Shown in pieces: positions 31,181-39,291 of a stretch of DNA of 64,000 bases; within the stretch, counting starts at the first letter, position 1, and every line of letters begins with the position of its first letter. The notes below the pieces were generated by a model. It did no database searches. It was not told the origin of the DNA and worked only from the letters and a program-made list of their open reading frames with translations. The translations under genes were made by a program, and so were the position numbers. Source of the DNA: Neolewinella litorea (lineage in GTDB: Bacteria; Bacteroidota; Bacteroidia; Chitinophagales; Saprospiraceae); NCBI RefSeq assembly GCF_004803465.1, contig NZ_SRSF01000001.1, forward strand, positions 1,054,501 through 1,118,500, in the 5' to 3' direction.

Positions 31181-32485
31181 ATGAAACATTTACTGTTCCC
31201 CCTACTCTGTGCATTTTTCCTGACCGGCTGTCTGGAGGACGAATGCACCGACGTCGTCACCTACACGGCCTACCACCCCGTGGTGCTGACCGCGGCCGAG
31301 TGGCGGCAGGACGATTTTACCGCTACCACACCGCAGTCGGTATGTGATCCTTCGGCCTTCTACGTGTACGGCAACATCCTTTTCGTCCTGGATCGCAATG
31401 CCGGCCTGCACATCATCGACAATAGCGACAATGCCGATCCCCGGCCCGTGAAGTTCCTCAACATCCCCGGCGGGGTGGGCCTGGCGGTACGCAACAACGT
31501 GCTCTACGTCAACCAGTACATCGACCTGCTGGCTTTCGACCTGTCTGATCCGCGGGAGCCCCGCTTTCTGAGCCGAACGCGCGACGTTTTTGATCCCTAT
31601 ACCGACTTCGCCGCCAACCTGCACGGCACGGGCGAGGTCACCATCGCCTACACGGAGGGGCCGGAGACGATCACCGTCGACTGTAATTCTCCCTACTACG
31701 GACGCAGCTGGTTTCTGGAGGATGGCTTCATATATACCACGAACCGGCAGACATTCGATTTTGCCATAAACACGTCCGGTGCCGCCAACGCCTCGGGCGG
31801 CACCTCCGAACAGGTAGGCATCGGGGGTAGTCTGGCCCGCTTCACCATCAACCAGGGTACCCTTTATGCCGTGGACGAAAACAGCCTGCGCACCTTCTCG
31901 CTCGCCGATCCTAAAGAGCCGGAGTTCATGGGCATCACGCAAATGCCCTGGGGCGTGGAGACGATCTTCCCCTACAAGGATATGCTCTTCATGGGGGCGA
32001 ACAACGGCATGCACATCTACGGGGTTAGCAACCCCCTGGACCCTGAATACTTCGCCACATTCGAGCACGTCCTGAGCTGCGACCCCGTGGTGGTACAAAA
32101 CGACATTGCCTACGTGACCATGTGGGGCGGGGCCGACTGTGGCAGCCGGGGCGACCAGCTGATGGTCATCGACGTGAGTGACCCGCGCGACCCCAGGTCC
32201 CTGCAGGAAATCCCCATGAGCAACAGCCACGGCCTCGGCGTGGACGGCAACCACCTATTTCTGTGCTCCGGTCCGGAAGGACTCAAGGTGTTTGACCTGA
32301 CGGACGACGGCCGCCTCGGGGCCGAAGTGCACCACGCCCCCGACTTTCCCGCCAAGGACGTCATCGTCCTGCCAGCCAAACAGGAACTTATCGTACTGGG
32401 ATGGGAACAAGCCGGGATCCGGCAGTATGATTACGACGCGGAGGGACGGCCCGTCCACGCCGGCGACCTGTCCATCTGCAATTGA
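31181..32485 (+). CDS. LVIVD-repeat lipoprotein
   Basis: A 434-residue lipoprotein. The ATG at 31181 gives MKHLLFPLLCAFFLTGC, a clear lipobox. The mature protein is a beta-propeller-like string of LVIVD repeats: LHIIDNSDNADPRPVKFL, LLAFDLSDPREPRFLSRT, LRTFSLADPKEPEFMGIT, MHIYGVSNPLDPEYFATF, LMVIDVSDPRDPRSLQEI and LKVFDLTDDGRLGAEVHH. Such proteins are surface-exposed in Bacteroidota and have no assigned activity. It opens a run with a secreted protein, a sigma factor and a membrane-anchored beta-barrel protein, each separated by fewer than 10 nt or overlapping, so the four are probably co-transcribed and the repeat protein may be a sensor or cargo of that system. Confidence 0.9.
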   Translation: MKHLLFPLLCAFFLTGCLEDECTDVVTYTAYHPVVLTAAEWRQDDFTATTPQSVCDPSAFYVYGNILFVLDRNAGLHIIDNSDNADPRPVKFLNIPGGVGLAVRNNVLYVNQYIDLLAFDLSDPREPRFLSRTRDVFDPYTDFAANLHGTGEVTIAYTEGPETITVDCNSPYYGRSWFLEDGFIYTTNRQTFDFAINTSGAANASGGTSEQVGIGGSLARFTINQGTLYAVDENSLRTFSLADPKEPEFMGITQMPWGVETIFPYKDMLFMGANNGMHIYGVSNPLDPEYFATFEHVLSCDPVVVQNDIAYVTMWGGADCGSRGDQLMVIDVSDPRDPRSLQEIPMSNSHGLGVDGNHLFLCSGPEGLKVFDLTDDGRLGAEVHHAPDFPAKDVIVLPAKQELIVLGWEQAGIRQYDYDAEGRPVHAGDLSICN

Positions 32486-32492
32486 TCACCGC

Positions 32493-33287
32493 ATGAACCA
32501 CCTGCTGCTTTTCGTGTCCGCCTTTCTGCTGCTCCACCAGCTGCCCGCTCAGCAAGGTGCGGTAGCCAGCCGGTCGGCGCCGGACCGGATCGTACTGACC
32601 GACGGTCAGCGGCTGAAAGGAAAATTGACCGCGTACCGATACGGCGATGCAGTCTCGCTGGTCACCGCCGACGGACAGACGTACACCTTCAGCAGCGACC
32701 GGATCAAGCGCGTGGAGATGGGAGGACGGTCCGGGCGCTTCGCGTCTACTGCTCTTTCACCCCATACAGGGGCCGCTGACCTGCCCCGGCGGGAGTGGCG
32801 CCACCAGGTGCGGACCTCAGCTGGATTCACCGATAACATAGGGGAGGACTTTTATTCCGTCTCTACCCTCGGCATCGGCATCGACTACCACTACCTACGC
32901 CAATGGAAGGCACTCGCGGCCGGCCTGGGCGGGGCGATGGAACTGATGGATGCGGACCGCAGCGAACGCCTGGCCTCCCTGACGGGCCTGGTTGAATACC
33001 AACTGGGGGGCGGCCGGTTGCGCCCCCTTTTCCGGTTCAGCGGCGGGGTGGCCCTCCCCGTGGGGGGCCGGGGCCTGAAGATTGAATCCCGTACGCCGGG
33101 TGCGGTAGTCCATCCGGCTATCGGGCTACTGCTCTTGCCCCCTTCCGGCTCCTGGGGTGCCGTGGTGATGGATGTCGGTTACCGCTTTTCGCACGTTTCC
33201 TTCCGGGGCACGGACGGGTATCGGCCCGCCTTCTACCGGGAGGTAACCTACCGCCGACTTACGCTTGGCATTGCCACCAGATTCTAG
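32493..33287 (+). CDS. Secreted protein of unknown function
   Basis: A 264-residue exported protein without a name. The ATG at 32493 opens a signal peptide (MNHLLLFVSAFLLLHQLPAQ), 7 nt after the LVIVD gene. Residues about 30-75 (DRIVLTDGQRLKGKLTAYRYGDAVSLVTADGQTYTFSSDRIKRVEMGG) form a small beta-domain of the kind that maps a substrate-response threshold in outer-membrane proteins of this phylum. The rest has alternating hydrophobic strands (YQLGGGRLRPLFRFSGGVALPVGG, WGAVVMDVGYRFSHVSFRG, REVTYRRLTLGIATRF) and ends in an aromatic residue, so a small outer-membrane beta-barrel is likely. The sigma factor gene follows 4 nt later. Confidence 0.72.
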   Translation: MNHLLLFVSAFLLLHQLPAQQGAVASRSAPDRIVLTDGQRLKGKLTAYRYGDAVSLVTADGQTYTFSSDRIKRVEMGGRSGRFASTALSPHTGAADLPRREWRHQVRTSAGFTDNIGEDFYSVSTLGIGIDYHYLRQWKALAAGLGGAMELMDADRSERLASLTGLVEYQLGGGRLRPLFRFSGGVALPVGGRGLKIESRTPGAVVHPAIGLLLLPPSGSWGAVVMDVGYRFSHVSFRGTDGYRPAFYREVTYRRLTLGIATRF

Positions 33288-33291
33288 CCCA

Positions 33292-33846
33292 TTGACTACC
33301 GAATACGAAGAACGAAAACTGGTTGCGGCCTGCCTGAAAGGCGACCGGCGGGCGCAGGAGGATCTTTACCGCAGGTTCGGCCCCGTTGCGCTGCAGGTCT
33401 GCCGCCGCTACGCCCCGGGCCGGGAGGAGGCCATGGCCCTGCTGAACGGTGGCATGATGAAGGTCTTTGAAAAGCTCGACCAGTTCCGCTGGGAAGGCAG
33501 TCTGGAAGGCTGGATCAAACGGGTGGTCTTCCACAGCACCATCGACCAGTTCCGGCGGCAGCGCAAGCGCCCCACCCTGGAAATTGCCAGTTGGGATCAG
33601 CCCACCGCCGATACCGCTACCCACGAACTCTACGCCGAGGACCTCTGCCGCATGATCGACATGCTGCCGGAGACCAGCAAGGAAGTTTTCTGGCTTTTCG
33701 CCGTGGAAGGCTACAGCCACGCCGAGATCGCCGACAAACTGCACTTCAGCGAGGGCAACAGCCGCTGGCACCTCAACAAGGCCCGTCAACTGCTGCGCGA
33801 GCGGCTGAATCAGGAAACCCACAAACACAATCGTTATGCCGGATAG
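33292..33846 (+). CDS. ECF-like sigma-70 family RNA polymerase sigma factor
   Basis: A 184-residue sigma factor. A TTG at 33292, 4 nt after the preceding stop, is the most likely start (TTEYEERKLVAACLKGDRRAQEDLYRRFGPVALQVCRRY); TTG codons at 33265 and 33271 would overlap the previous gene. Region 2 is LLNGGMMKVFEKLDQFRWEGSLEGWIKRVVFHSTIDQFRRQRKR and region 4 is IDMLPETSKEVFWLFAVEGYSHAEIADKLHFSEGNSRWHLNKARQLLRERL, the helix-turn-helix for -35 recognition. It is the Bacteroidota ECF type. Its stop overlaps the start of the next gene, whose N-terminus looks like an anti-sigma anchor, so a sigma/anti-sigma pair is likely. The target regulon is unknown. Confidence 0.9.
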   Translation: MTTEYEERKLVAACLKGDRRAQEDLYRRFGPVALQVCRRYAPGREEAMALLNGGMMKVFEKLDQFRWEGSLEGWIKRVVFHSTIDQFRRQRKRPTLEIASWDQPTADTATHELYAEDLCRMIDMLPETSKEVFWLFAVEGYSHAEIADKLHFSEGNSRWHLNKARQLLRERLNQETHKHNRYAG

Positions 33847-35125
33847 CAATTCCCCCTGGACACCGGACGACGCCTTCTGGAACGAAGCGTGGGCCGATAT
33901 GGAAACCCGCCTGGACCGCAAGCGGCGGCGGCGCCTGCTCCTTCCTCTGCTGCTCCTGCTGACTGCTTTGGCGGCGGGGACGCTGGTGCTGTGGGATGGA
34001 CCGCTGCCGGGGGTGTCGGTACCATCCGAACGGGCCACGGCCGAACCCGCCGCGATTGTACGGACGGCCCCAACGACCACACCTATCGGTGCGGGCGAGG
34101 AAGCATTGGCCACCACGGAGCTGCCGGACGGCGGTGGCCTTAAAAATGCAGAAACGCCCGCCCCCAAACCGCTCGGGGCACCGGGCCGGTCTCCACAAAA
34201 CGAAACCAACGCATCAGGCATTCCTGAAGGACCTGGCACCCGCGCTCCGCGCCCAAACGAGACGAACTCTCCGCTGGAAGATGCTTCCCGAGCGACACCC
34301 CCGCCGACTGCCGTGGAACCATCGGGGCAAAGCCGCACATCGCAGCTAGTGGCCGGCGTGCCTTTGCCAACGATGCAAGTAGATTATAGCAAGAATTTAG
34401 ATCTTGAACCGGTTGTCGCTGCGGCTCCGATAATTACTCCCGCTGATCCGTTTCATTCCTTCAACCTGGCGGCTGGTACATCCGTTTACCCAACCGCCTA
34501 TTTGCCCGGGACTTATCTCCAGTTCACGCGGCTCATCCCTGCGGGGAAATGGTTCGTGCCGGTGGGCTTGCGGTACGACTACACCCGGCGAGAGCTGCGC
34601 AGCACGGCTACCGACGACCCGCGGGAACTTATCAGCGTAAATGATCCTACTTTCTCGGGCAGCGTCGCGTATGCACAGGGGGGTGAGGCGATCCGGGAAC
34701 CGCGGAGGCTGAAAATGCACACCCTTGGATTACGGTCGGGGGTGGGCCGACGGGTAAGTAATAAAATCACCCTATCCGCGGGTCTGGACCTGAGCTATAT
34801 CCTGGCCGGCTCAGGCCCGACTTATTCCGTCACGGATTCCGCCGGCGTAGTGCTGGTGTCGGTGGCCGAGGAGCGGTTCACCCGATCGGCTTACGGCGGC
34901 GGAGCAAACCAGGACTTTGCCCCGGCCGTGGGATCGCCGGCCCCGATCGTTAACCCCTACCTGAACCGTTGGCAGTTATCTGCCTGGATGCGCGCTGATT
35001 ATCGCCTGTCCGGAAATTTGCACCTAACCCTGGGCTATACCCCTCATATTTCTCCCCTGTACCGCGAAGGTGCCCCGTCGGTGAGTGCCAACCGCATCGA
35101 ACTGGGCTTTTTACTCGCCCTTTAG
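33836..35125 (+). CDS. Membrane-anchored protein with C-terminal beta-barrel domain (putative anti-sigma)
   Basis: A 429-residue protein overlapping the sigma factor gene by 11 nt. Residues 1-32 are cytoplasmic and charged (DDAFWNEAWADMETRLDRKRRRR), similar to the short N-terminus of Bacteroidota anti-sigma proteins; a transmembrane helix follows at about 33-51. A long Pro/Thr/Glu-rich linker spans about 55-185, and residues about 200-429 form an outer-membrane-protein-like beta-barrel (FHSFNLAAGTSVYPTAYLPGTYLQFTRLIPAGKWFVPVGLRYDYTRRE, LHLTLGYTPHISPLYREGAPS, ending NRIELGFLLAL). The layout suggests one chain linking the inner membrane to the outer membrane. A GC-rich element copy (34235-34254) lies in the linker. 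Anti-sigma function is inference from position and architecture. Confidence 0.75.
   Translation: MPDSNSPWTPDDAFWNEAWADMETRLDRKRRRRLLLPLLLLLTALAAGTLVLWDGPLPGVSVPSERATAEPAAIVRTAPTTTPIGAGEEALATTELPDGGGLKNAETPAPKPLGAPGRSPQNETNASGIPEGPGTRAPRPNETNSPLEDASRATPPPTAVEPSGQSRTSQLVAGVPLPTMQVDYSKNLDLEPVVAAAPIITPADPFHSFNLAAGTSVYPTAYLPGTYLQFTRLIPAGKWFVPVGLRYDYTRRELRSTATDDPRELISVNDPTFSGSVAYAQGGEAIREPRRLKMHTLGLRSGVGRRVSNKITLSAGLDLSYILAGSGPTYSVTDSAGVVLVSVAEERFTRSAYGGGANQDFAPAVGSPAPIVNPYLNRWQLSAWMRADYRLSGNLHLTLGYTPHISPLYREGAPSVSANRIELGFLLAL
34235..34254 (+). repeat. GC-rich dispersed element inside a linker-coding region
   Basis: Text is ggcacccgcgctccgcgccc. It encodes G-T-R-A-P-R-P in the proline-rich linker of the putative anti-sigma protein, a spot that tolerates insertions. 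Confidence 0.4.
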
Positions 35126-35285
35126 GGCACTTCGCGGCGGGTGGCTTTGGCAAGGGGTAGCCCTTCGTCTCGCGCCTCGGCGGAAGAAACGGTGGTCAGG
35201 GCCCGGGCGACCGCTTTCCTGGTCGTGCCAAACCGTGGGAGGCAACATAACCTTCTCCATTCCCGGACCTTCCCGTCGGCCTTCG

Positions 35286-35293
35286 TACCTTTG
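35286..35293 (+). promoter_or_regulatory. -7 element TACCTTTG
   Basis: A perfect TAnnTTTG element, 22 nt before the ATG at 35316. No -33 TTG at the usual distance was found. It separates the thioesterase operon from the sigma-factor run. Confidence 0.5.
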
Positions 35294-35315
35294 CGGCCCA
35301 ATTGCGTACCGCTGT

Positions 35316-35717
35316 ATGAAAAAAGACATAGCAACACCCGAAGTAACCGACGTAGCCGTAGCCGCGGTACCTCGCCAGGAGGCCGGGGAAGAGCTGTGGG
35401 ATATCTACCTGATCAACCTGCGACAGGAGCCCATGGAGAACATCCTGGTCACCAGTCAGGGCTACGGCAGTATCGACGGTGTAGACAAGACGACGACCGT
35501 GCTGCGGCACTTCCATCAGAAGCTCGACGCCCGGGATTCCATTAAGCTGGAGCCCATCCAGCCGACCCTCTTTGCCATCACGAACGAGTACTGGATCAGC
35601 TTCAACAACGGCAAGCACATGCTGGACAAGCGGTTCACCTTCCCTGCCGGGACGATCAGTGAAGCCGCCCTTACCGAACTGCCGGTCCTCGACCGCCCCG
35701 GAGTGATCATGCAATGA
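35316..35717 (+). CDS. Conserved Bacteroidota protein of unknown function
   Basis: A 133-residue soluble protein. The ATG at 35316 (MKKDIATPEVTDVAVAAVPRQ) is preceded by a TACCTTTG -7 element. The body is alpha/beta: EELWDIYLINLRQEPMENILVTSQGYGSIDG, TTTVLRHFHQKLDARDSIKLEPIQPTLFAITNEYWISFNNGKHMLDKRFTFPAG and a closing LPVLDRPGVIMQ. Close relatives are common in Bacteroidota and are often mislabelled as phenylalanyl-tRNA synthetase alpha subunit; it has none of the synthetase motifs, and a true pheS lies at 29082. It overlaps the acyl-CoA thioesterase gene (ATGA), so translation of the two is coupled. No function is known to me. Confidence 0.83.
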   Translation: MKKDIATPEVTDVAVAAVPRQEAGEELWDIYLINLRQEPMENILVTSQGYGSIDGVDKTTTVLRHFHQKLDARDSIKLEPIQPTLFAITNEYWISFNNGKHMLDKRFTFPAGTISEAALTELPVLDRPGVIMQ

Positions 35718-36241
35718 GCAGGCCCCAACCCAAGCGCGTGGCGGAGAGCTTCACGACCATGTCGGAGCTCGTCATGCCCAACGATACCAATCCCCAGGAC
35801 AACCTCATGGGCGGTAACATGCTGCGGTGGATGGACATCTGCTGCGCGATCTGCGCGGGTAAGCACTGCGCCCGACCGGTCGTGACGGCCAGCGTGGACA
35901 ACGTTGCCTTCAACAGCGCCATCCGGAACGGTGAGGTGATCACGCTGGAAGCCAGCGTGACGCGCGCGTTCAATACCAGCATTGAGGTGTACGTGGAGGT
36001 GTTTGCCGCCACCATGCAGGGCACACACCCCCGGCGCACCCACCACGCTTATTTCACTTTTGTTGCGCTGGACAAGGACAACGGATCCCCGGTGCAGGTA
36101 CCCGAGCTGACCCCGCTTACCGAAGTTGAGCAGCAACGCTACACCGCGGCGTTGCGGCGGCGCGAACTGCGCCTAGTGCTGGCCGGCCGGCTGAAGCCCG
36201 AGGAGGCGCAGCACCTGCAGGAACTGTTCCGGCCCCATTAA
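35714..36241 (+). CDS. Acyl-CoA thioesterase (hotdog fold)
   Basis: A 175-residue cytoplasmic thioesterase of the BFIT/BACH-type hotdog family, which hydrolyses acyl-CoA to free fatty acid and CoA. The ATG overlaps the preceding stop. Diagnostic blocks are VMPNDTNPQDNLMGGNMLRWMDICCAICAGKHCARPVVTASVDNVAFNSAIRNGEVITLEASVTRAFNTSIEVYVEVFA and THHAYFTFVALD. The N-x-x-G...D catalytic arrangement (Asn-Pro-Gln-Asp...Gly-Gly, then the helix with Asp) is the usual one. The C-terminal tail (RRRELRLVLAGRLKPEEA) is short and helical. Exonuclease III follows 13 nt later. Confidence 0.92.
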   Translation: MSRPQPKRVAESFTTMSELVMPNDTNPQDNLMGGNMLRWMDICCAICAGKHCARPVVTASVDNVAFNSAIRNGEVITLEASVTRAFNTSIEVYVEVFAATMQGTHPRRTHHAYFTFVALDKDNGSPVQVPELTPLTEVEQQRYTAALRRRELRLVLAGRLKPEEAQHLQELFRPH

Positions 36242-36254
36242 AAACCTTTCGATC

Positions 36255-37028
36255 ATGACCATTGCGACCTACAACGTGAACGGCATCCGCGCCGCCCTGC
36301 GCAAGGGTCTGGCGGAATGGGCCGCCGAAGTGGACGTCGACGTGCTGTGCCTGCAGGAAACCAAAGCCGCCCCTGACCAGGTGGAAATGGAGGAACTCAC
36401 CGCGGCGGGTTACCCCCACGCCGCCTGGCACAGCGCTACGAGTAAAAAGGGGTATTCGGGGGTCCTGACCCTGAGCAAGGAGGAACCTGATCTGGTGGTC
36501 GAAGGCTGCCAGATGGACGTCTACGACTGCGAGGGCCGGGTAATCAGGACCGACCACGGCGACCTGACCATCCTCAACTGTTACTTCCCCAATGGAGGAC
36601 AAGGCGATGAGCGTCAGGCGTATAAATACCGATTTCTGGATGATTTTCTGGAGTTCGTGGTCGAACTGCGCAAGACACGGCCGCACCTGTTGGTGGTCGG
36701 CGACTACAACATTGCCCACCGGGAGATCGACCTGCACGCTCCGAAGCGCAACGAAACCAGTTCGGGCTTTTTACCGGAAGAAAGGGCCTGGATGACGAAG
36801 TGGTTTGAGCGTACGCAAATGGTCGACGCCTTCCGTTACCTTCACCCCGAGGCCGTAGCGTACAGCTGGTGGAGCTACCGCGCTAATGCCCGCAACAACA
36901 ACAAGGGTTGGCGCATCGACTACCACAGCTACCCCGCTGAGATGGCCGACCGCATCGCGCGGGTGGCGCACCTGGACGATGCGCTGCACTCCGATCACTG
37001 CCCTATTCTTCTTGAATTAAAACCCTAG
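36255..37028 (+). CDS. xth: Exodeoxyribonuclease III
   Basis: A 257-residue Mg-dependent AP endonuclease/3'-exonuclease for base-excision repair. All family motifs are visible: IATYNVNGIRAALRKG, VLCLQETKA (metal-binding Glu), LTILNCYFPNGGQ, LLVVGDYNIAHREIDLH (Asp/Asn), YSWWSYRANARNNNKGWRIDYH and HSDHCPILLEL (catalytic Asp-His). Length is normal. It lies 13 nt after the thioesterase, so it may be transcribed with it. Its stop overlaps the stop of the convergent low-GC gene by 4 nt. Confidence 0.96.
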   Translation: MTIATYNVNGIRAALRKGLAEWAAEVDVDVLCLQETKAAPDQVEMEELTAAGYPHAAWHSATSKKGYSGVLTLSKEEPDLVVEGCQMDVYDCEGRVIRTDHGDLTILNCYFPNGGQGDERQAYKYRFLDDFLEFVVELRKTRPHLLVVGDYNIAHREIDLHAPKRNETSSGFLPEERAWMTKWFERTQMVDAFRYLHPEAVAYSWWSYRANARNNNKGWRIDYHSYPAEMADRIARVAHLDDALHSDHCPILLELKP

Positions 37029-38050
37029 ACAGGTCTTTGGCTCCGATATCTTTTGTCGACGAAGTAAGTTCTCCAATATGACCGCGGATATCCCTTCAAA
37101 CGATAACATTTACCGGTTGGATCCGGGACCAATGCCATTTCTCTATTAGGATGATTTGGATCGTAAACGAATATGCAAACATCGGTTTGGTAGGGCCCAA
37201 GGTCGCCTTCGTACCTACCGAGTTCATAACCGACGGCCACCATATAGTGACTGAATGGTCCGGAGGTGCCAACCGTCTGCAGCCCAATTGGCATCGGTCG
37301 ATTCGAATCAATACATTCCATTAGCTCCCCCAGTCGACCTGAGCCCGTTTGTAAGCCCCAATTAAAAAACTCCTGGTCACGATTGCCAATATTGGTACCA
37401 ATTAACTCGGCCCATTTACTAGCGCCGCCCTGAAAGGCCTTCAGTTGACGCTTATAGATGTAATCCCGCAGTGCAGAACCTTCTGCCGGGAGTGTAGATT
37501 GCTCGGGAATCGGCTGGCGATTGTAATAGTAATCCAGTGCCGCGTAACACATCCCTCCACACAGTCCGTAAGTTTTAATGTCGCCAATGATATGATTGGT
37601 GAACGAGTTTGTAAAATTGAATCCATGTTCTTTTGCTGTAAATCCAGACCGCTTCGGCGGTGCAACAGCATTTCCACTTTTCCAAGTCCATTCTCGGCTC
37701 CGGTCGTCACCGGTGAATCGATGTAGGGGGTTTCCAGATTTATCCAGTAGCGTGGTGGTTCTTCCGTTCTGTGTAGCGACGACCCGCAGGTTGTTGACGT
37801 TCCAATTGTCGCCACCAATTCCTCCCGATGCAGTGGTTTCCAGTCGAATACCTCGGATTTCATGGAGCTGCTTGCCCACCCGCATAACGGTAGTATAGGT
37901 TTGGTGATCTTTCCACCGCTGTCCACGATTTATGTTACGTTCTGTTAGTGTGTGTCCGTCTGTGAAGAGTAGTGTAACATTTGCATTGTCATTTCCTCCT
38001 CGAAGGTCATCGCCTCCCGTGGTAATGTGGATTTGTAGGTCAGTTGCCAT
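37025..38050 (-). CDS. PLAT-like domain / papain-like cysteine peptidase-like protein
   Basis: A 341-residue protein that I recognise only by domains. Residues 1-125 form a beta-rich PLAT-like module with TGGDDLRGGNDNANVTLLFTDG, NINRGQRWKDH and GGIGGDNWNVNNL. Residues about 140-341 look like a papain-like/C39-type cysteine peptidase: IKTYGLCGGMCYAALDYYYN supplies Cys164 or Cys168, GPFSHYMVAVGYE supplies His268 and VYDPNHPN supplies Asp297/Asn299. There is no signal peptide, so it is cytoplasmic or exported by another route. Its base composition is clearly below that of its neighbours (roughly 45% GC by eye against about 60%), and its codon choice differs, which points to recent transfer. It ends exactly at the xth stop and has no partner gene on its strand. 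Confidence 0.7.
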   Translation of the reverse strand: MATDLQIHITTGGDDLRGGNDNANVTLLFTDGHTLTERNINRGQRWKDHQTYTTVMRVGKQLHEIRGIRLETTASGGIGGDNWNVNNLRVVATQNGRTTTLLDKSGNPLHRFTGDDRSREWTWKSGNAVAPPKRSGFTAKEHGFNFTNSFTNHIIGDIKTYGLCGGMCYAALDYYYNRQPIPEQSTLPAEGSALRDYIYKRQLKAFQGGASKWAELIGTNIGNRDQEFFNWGLQTGSGRLGELMECIDSNRPMPIGLQTVGTSGPFSHYMVAVGYELGRYEGDLGPYQTDVCIFVYDPNHPNREMALVPDPTGKCYRLKGYPRSYWRTYFVDKRYRSQRPV

Positions 38051-38097
38051 GGGTTAGTGTGTTTGTTTTCCCTCTATATCTGTCTTTAAGAAAACGT

Positions 38098-38105
38098 TAC
38101 ATTTG
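38098..38105 (+). promoter_or_regulatory. -7 element TACATTTG before the cysteine desulfurase gene
   Basis: A perfect TAnnTTTG element ending only 9 nt before the ATG at 38115, so the transcript would have almost no leader. It excludes an alternative TTG start at 38103, which would lie inside the element. Confidence 0.5.
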
Positions 38106-38114
38106 CCCCCCGAT

Positions 38115-39239
38115 ATGCAACGAATTTTCCTCGACAACGCCGCCACCACGCCCATAGATCCCGACGTACTCTTCGCCATGACGGAAGTCATGCGGGAAAC
38201 CTACGGTAACCCGTCCAGCATCCACGCCGAAGGCCGCAAGGCCCGCAGTCTGATCGAGGCGGCCCGCAAGACGGTGGCCAACACCCTCAACTGCAGCATC
38301 GGGGAAATCTTCTTCACCTCCGGCGGTACGGAAGCCAACAACATGGCCCTGAAGAATGCAGTACGCGACCTGGGAGTCAAACGCATCATCTCTTCCCCCC
38401 TGGAGCACCACTGCGTTCTGCACAGTCTCGAGGCTATCGCCGCTACCGGAGCGGCCTGCGTGGAGATGGTCGGTATCGACGAGAAGGGCCACGTGGACCT
38501 GACGGATCTGCGCCGCCGCCTGGGCGAAAAGGACGTCCCCACCCTGGTCAGCCTCATGCACTCCAACAACGAGATAGGCAACCTGCTGCCCCTGCAGGAA
38601 GTGGCCGATCTGTGCGCGGAATACCAGGTACTATTCCACTGCGATACGGTACAGACGATGGGGTACTTTCCGATCGATCTCGAGCGGACCCCCGTTGGCT
38701 TCCTGTCGGGATCGGCGCACAAATTCTACGGCCCCAAGGGCGTGGGATTCGTCTACATCAACAACGACAACCAGATCAAGCCCTATCTCGACGGTGGCGC
38801 CCAGGAGCGCAATATGCGCGGGGGAACGGAAAATGTTTACGGGATCGTCGGACTGGCCAAGGCCCTCGAAAAGGCCGTCGCGGAGCGGGAGGAGCGCCGC
38901 GCCCGGATGGAGGACGTGAAACAGTACCTGATGGACCGCCTGCGTGCCACGTACCCCGACGTCCGGTTCAACGGAGATCCCGAACGCAGCCACTACAAGG
39001 TGCTGTCGGTCAGTTTTCCCGAATCCCCGAAGGGCGACCTCCTGCTTATGAACCTCGATCTGTCGGGCATCTCGGCCAGCGGGGGGTCGGCCTGCTCCAG
39101 TGGCATAGACGTGGGCAGCCACGTGGTGGGCCACCTGCACCCCGATTCAAAACGGCACACCATCCGGTTCAGCTTTAGCCACCACAATACCCGCGAGCAG
39201 ATGGATTACGTGGTGGATAAGCTGGCGGGGATGCTGTAG
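38115..39239 (+). CDS. Cysteine desulfurase (NifS/IscS family)
   Basis: A 374-residue PLP enzyme that moves sulfur from L-cysteine to a catalytic Cys for Fe-S cluster, tRNA thiolation or other sulfur use. It starts MQRIFLDNAATTPIDPDVLFAM. The PLP lysine is K203 in SGSAHKFYGPKG; the sulfur-carrying Cys327 is in SGGSACSSG. Other blocks are FTSGGTEANNMALKNAV, EHHCVLHSL, SLMHSNNEIGNLLPL and GGAQERNMRGGTENVYGIVGLAKAL. It belongs to the NifS/IscS group rather than SufS. No iscU or other Fe-S assembly gene is next to it; gatB follows after 115 bases. An Fe-S photolyase is encoded nearby but there is no evidence for a functional link. Confidence 0.94.
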   Translation: MQRIFLDNAATTPIDPDVLFAMTEVMRETYGNPSSIHAEGRKARSLIEAARKTVANTLNCSIGEIFFTSGGTEANNMALKNAVRDLGVKRIISSPLEHHCVLHSLEAIAATGAACVEMVGIDEKGHVDLTDLRRRLGEKDVPTLVSLMHSNNEIGNLLPLQEVADLCAEYQVLFHCDTVQTMGYFPIDLERTPVGFLSGSAHKFYGPKGVGFVYINNDNQIKPYLDGGAQERNMRGGTENVYGIVGLAKALEKAVAEREERRARMEDVKQYLMDRLRATYPDVRFNGDPERSHYKVLSVSFPESPKGDLLLMNLDLSGISASGGSACSSGIDVGSHVVGHLHPDSKRHTIRFSFSHHNTREQMDYVVDKLAGML

Positions 39240-39291
39240 GGGCTGGTCGGACCAGTAGACCGCGGACCAAAACCGCCAATCGAGCGCATAA

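Noticed and set aside
37025-38050. The low-GC gene as part of a prophage or toxin-antitoxin locus
   Set aside because: No integrase, attachment repeats, structural genes or small partner gene are present on either side; housekeeping genes adjoin it directly.
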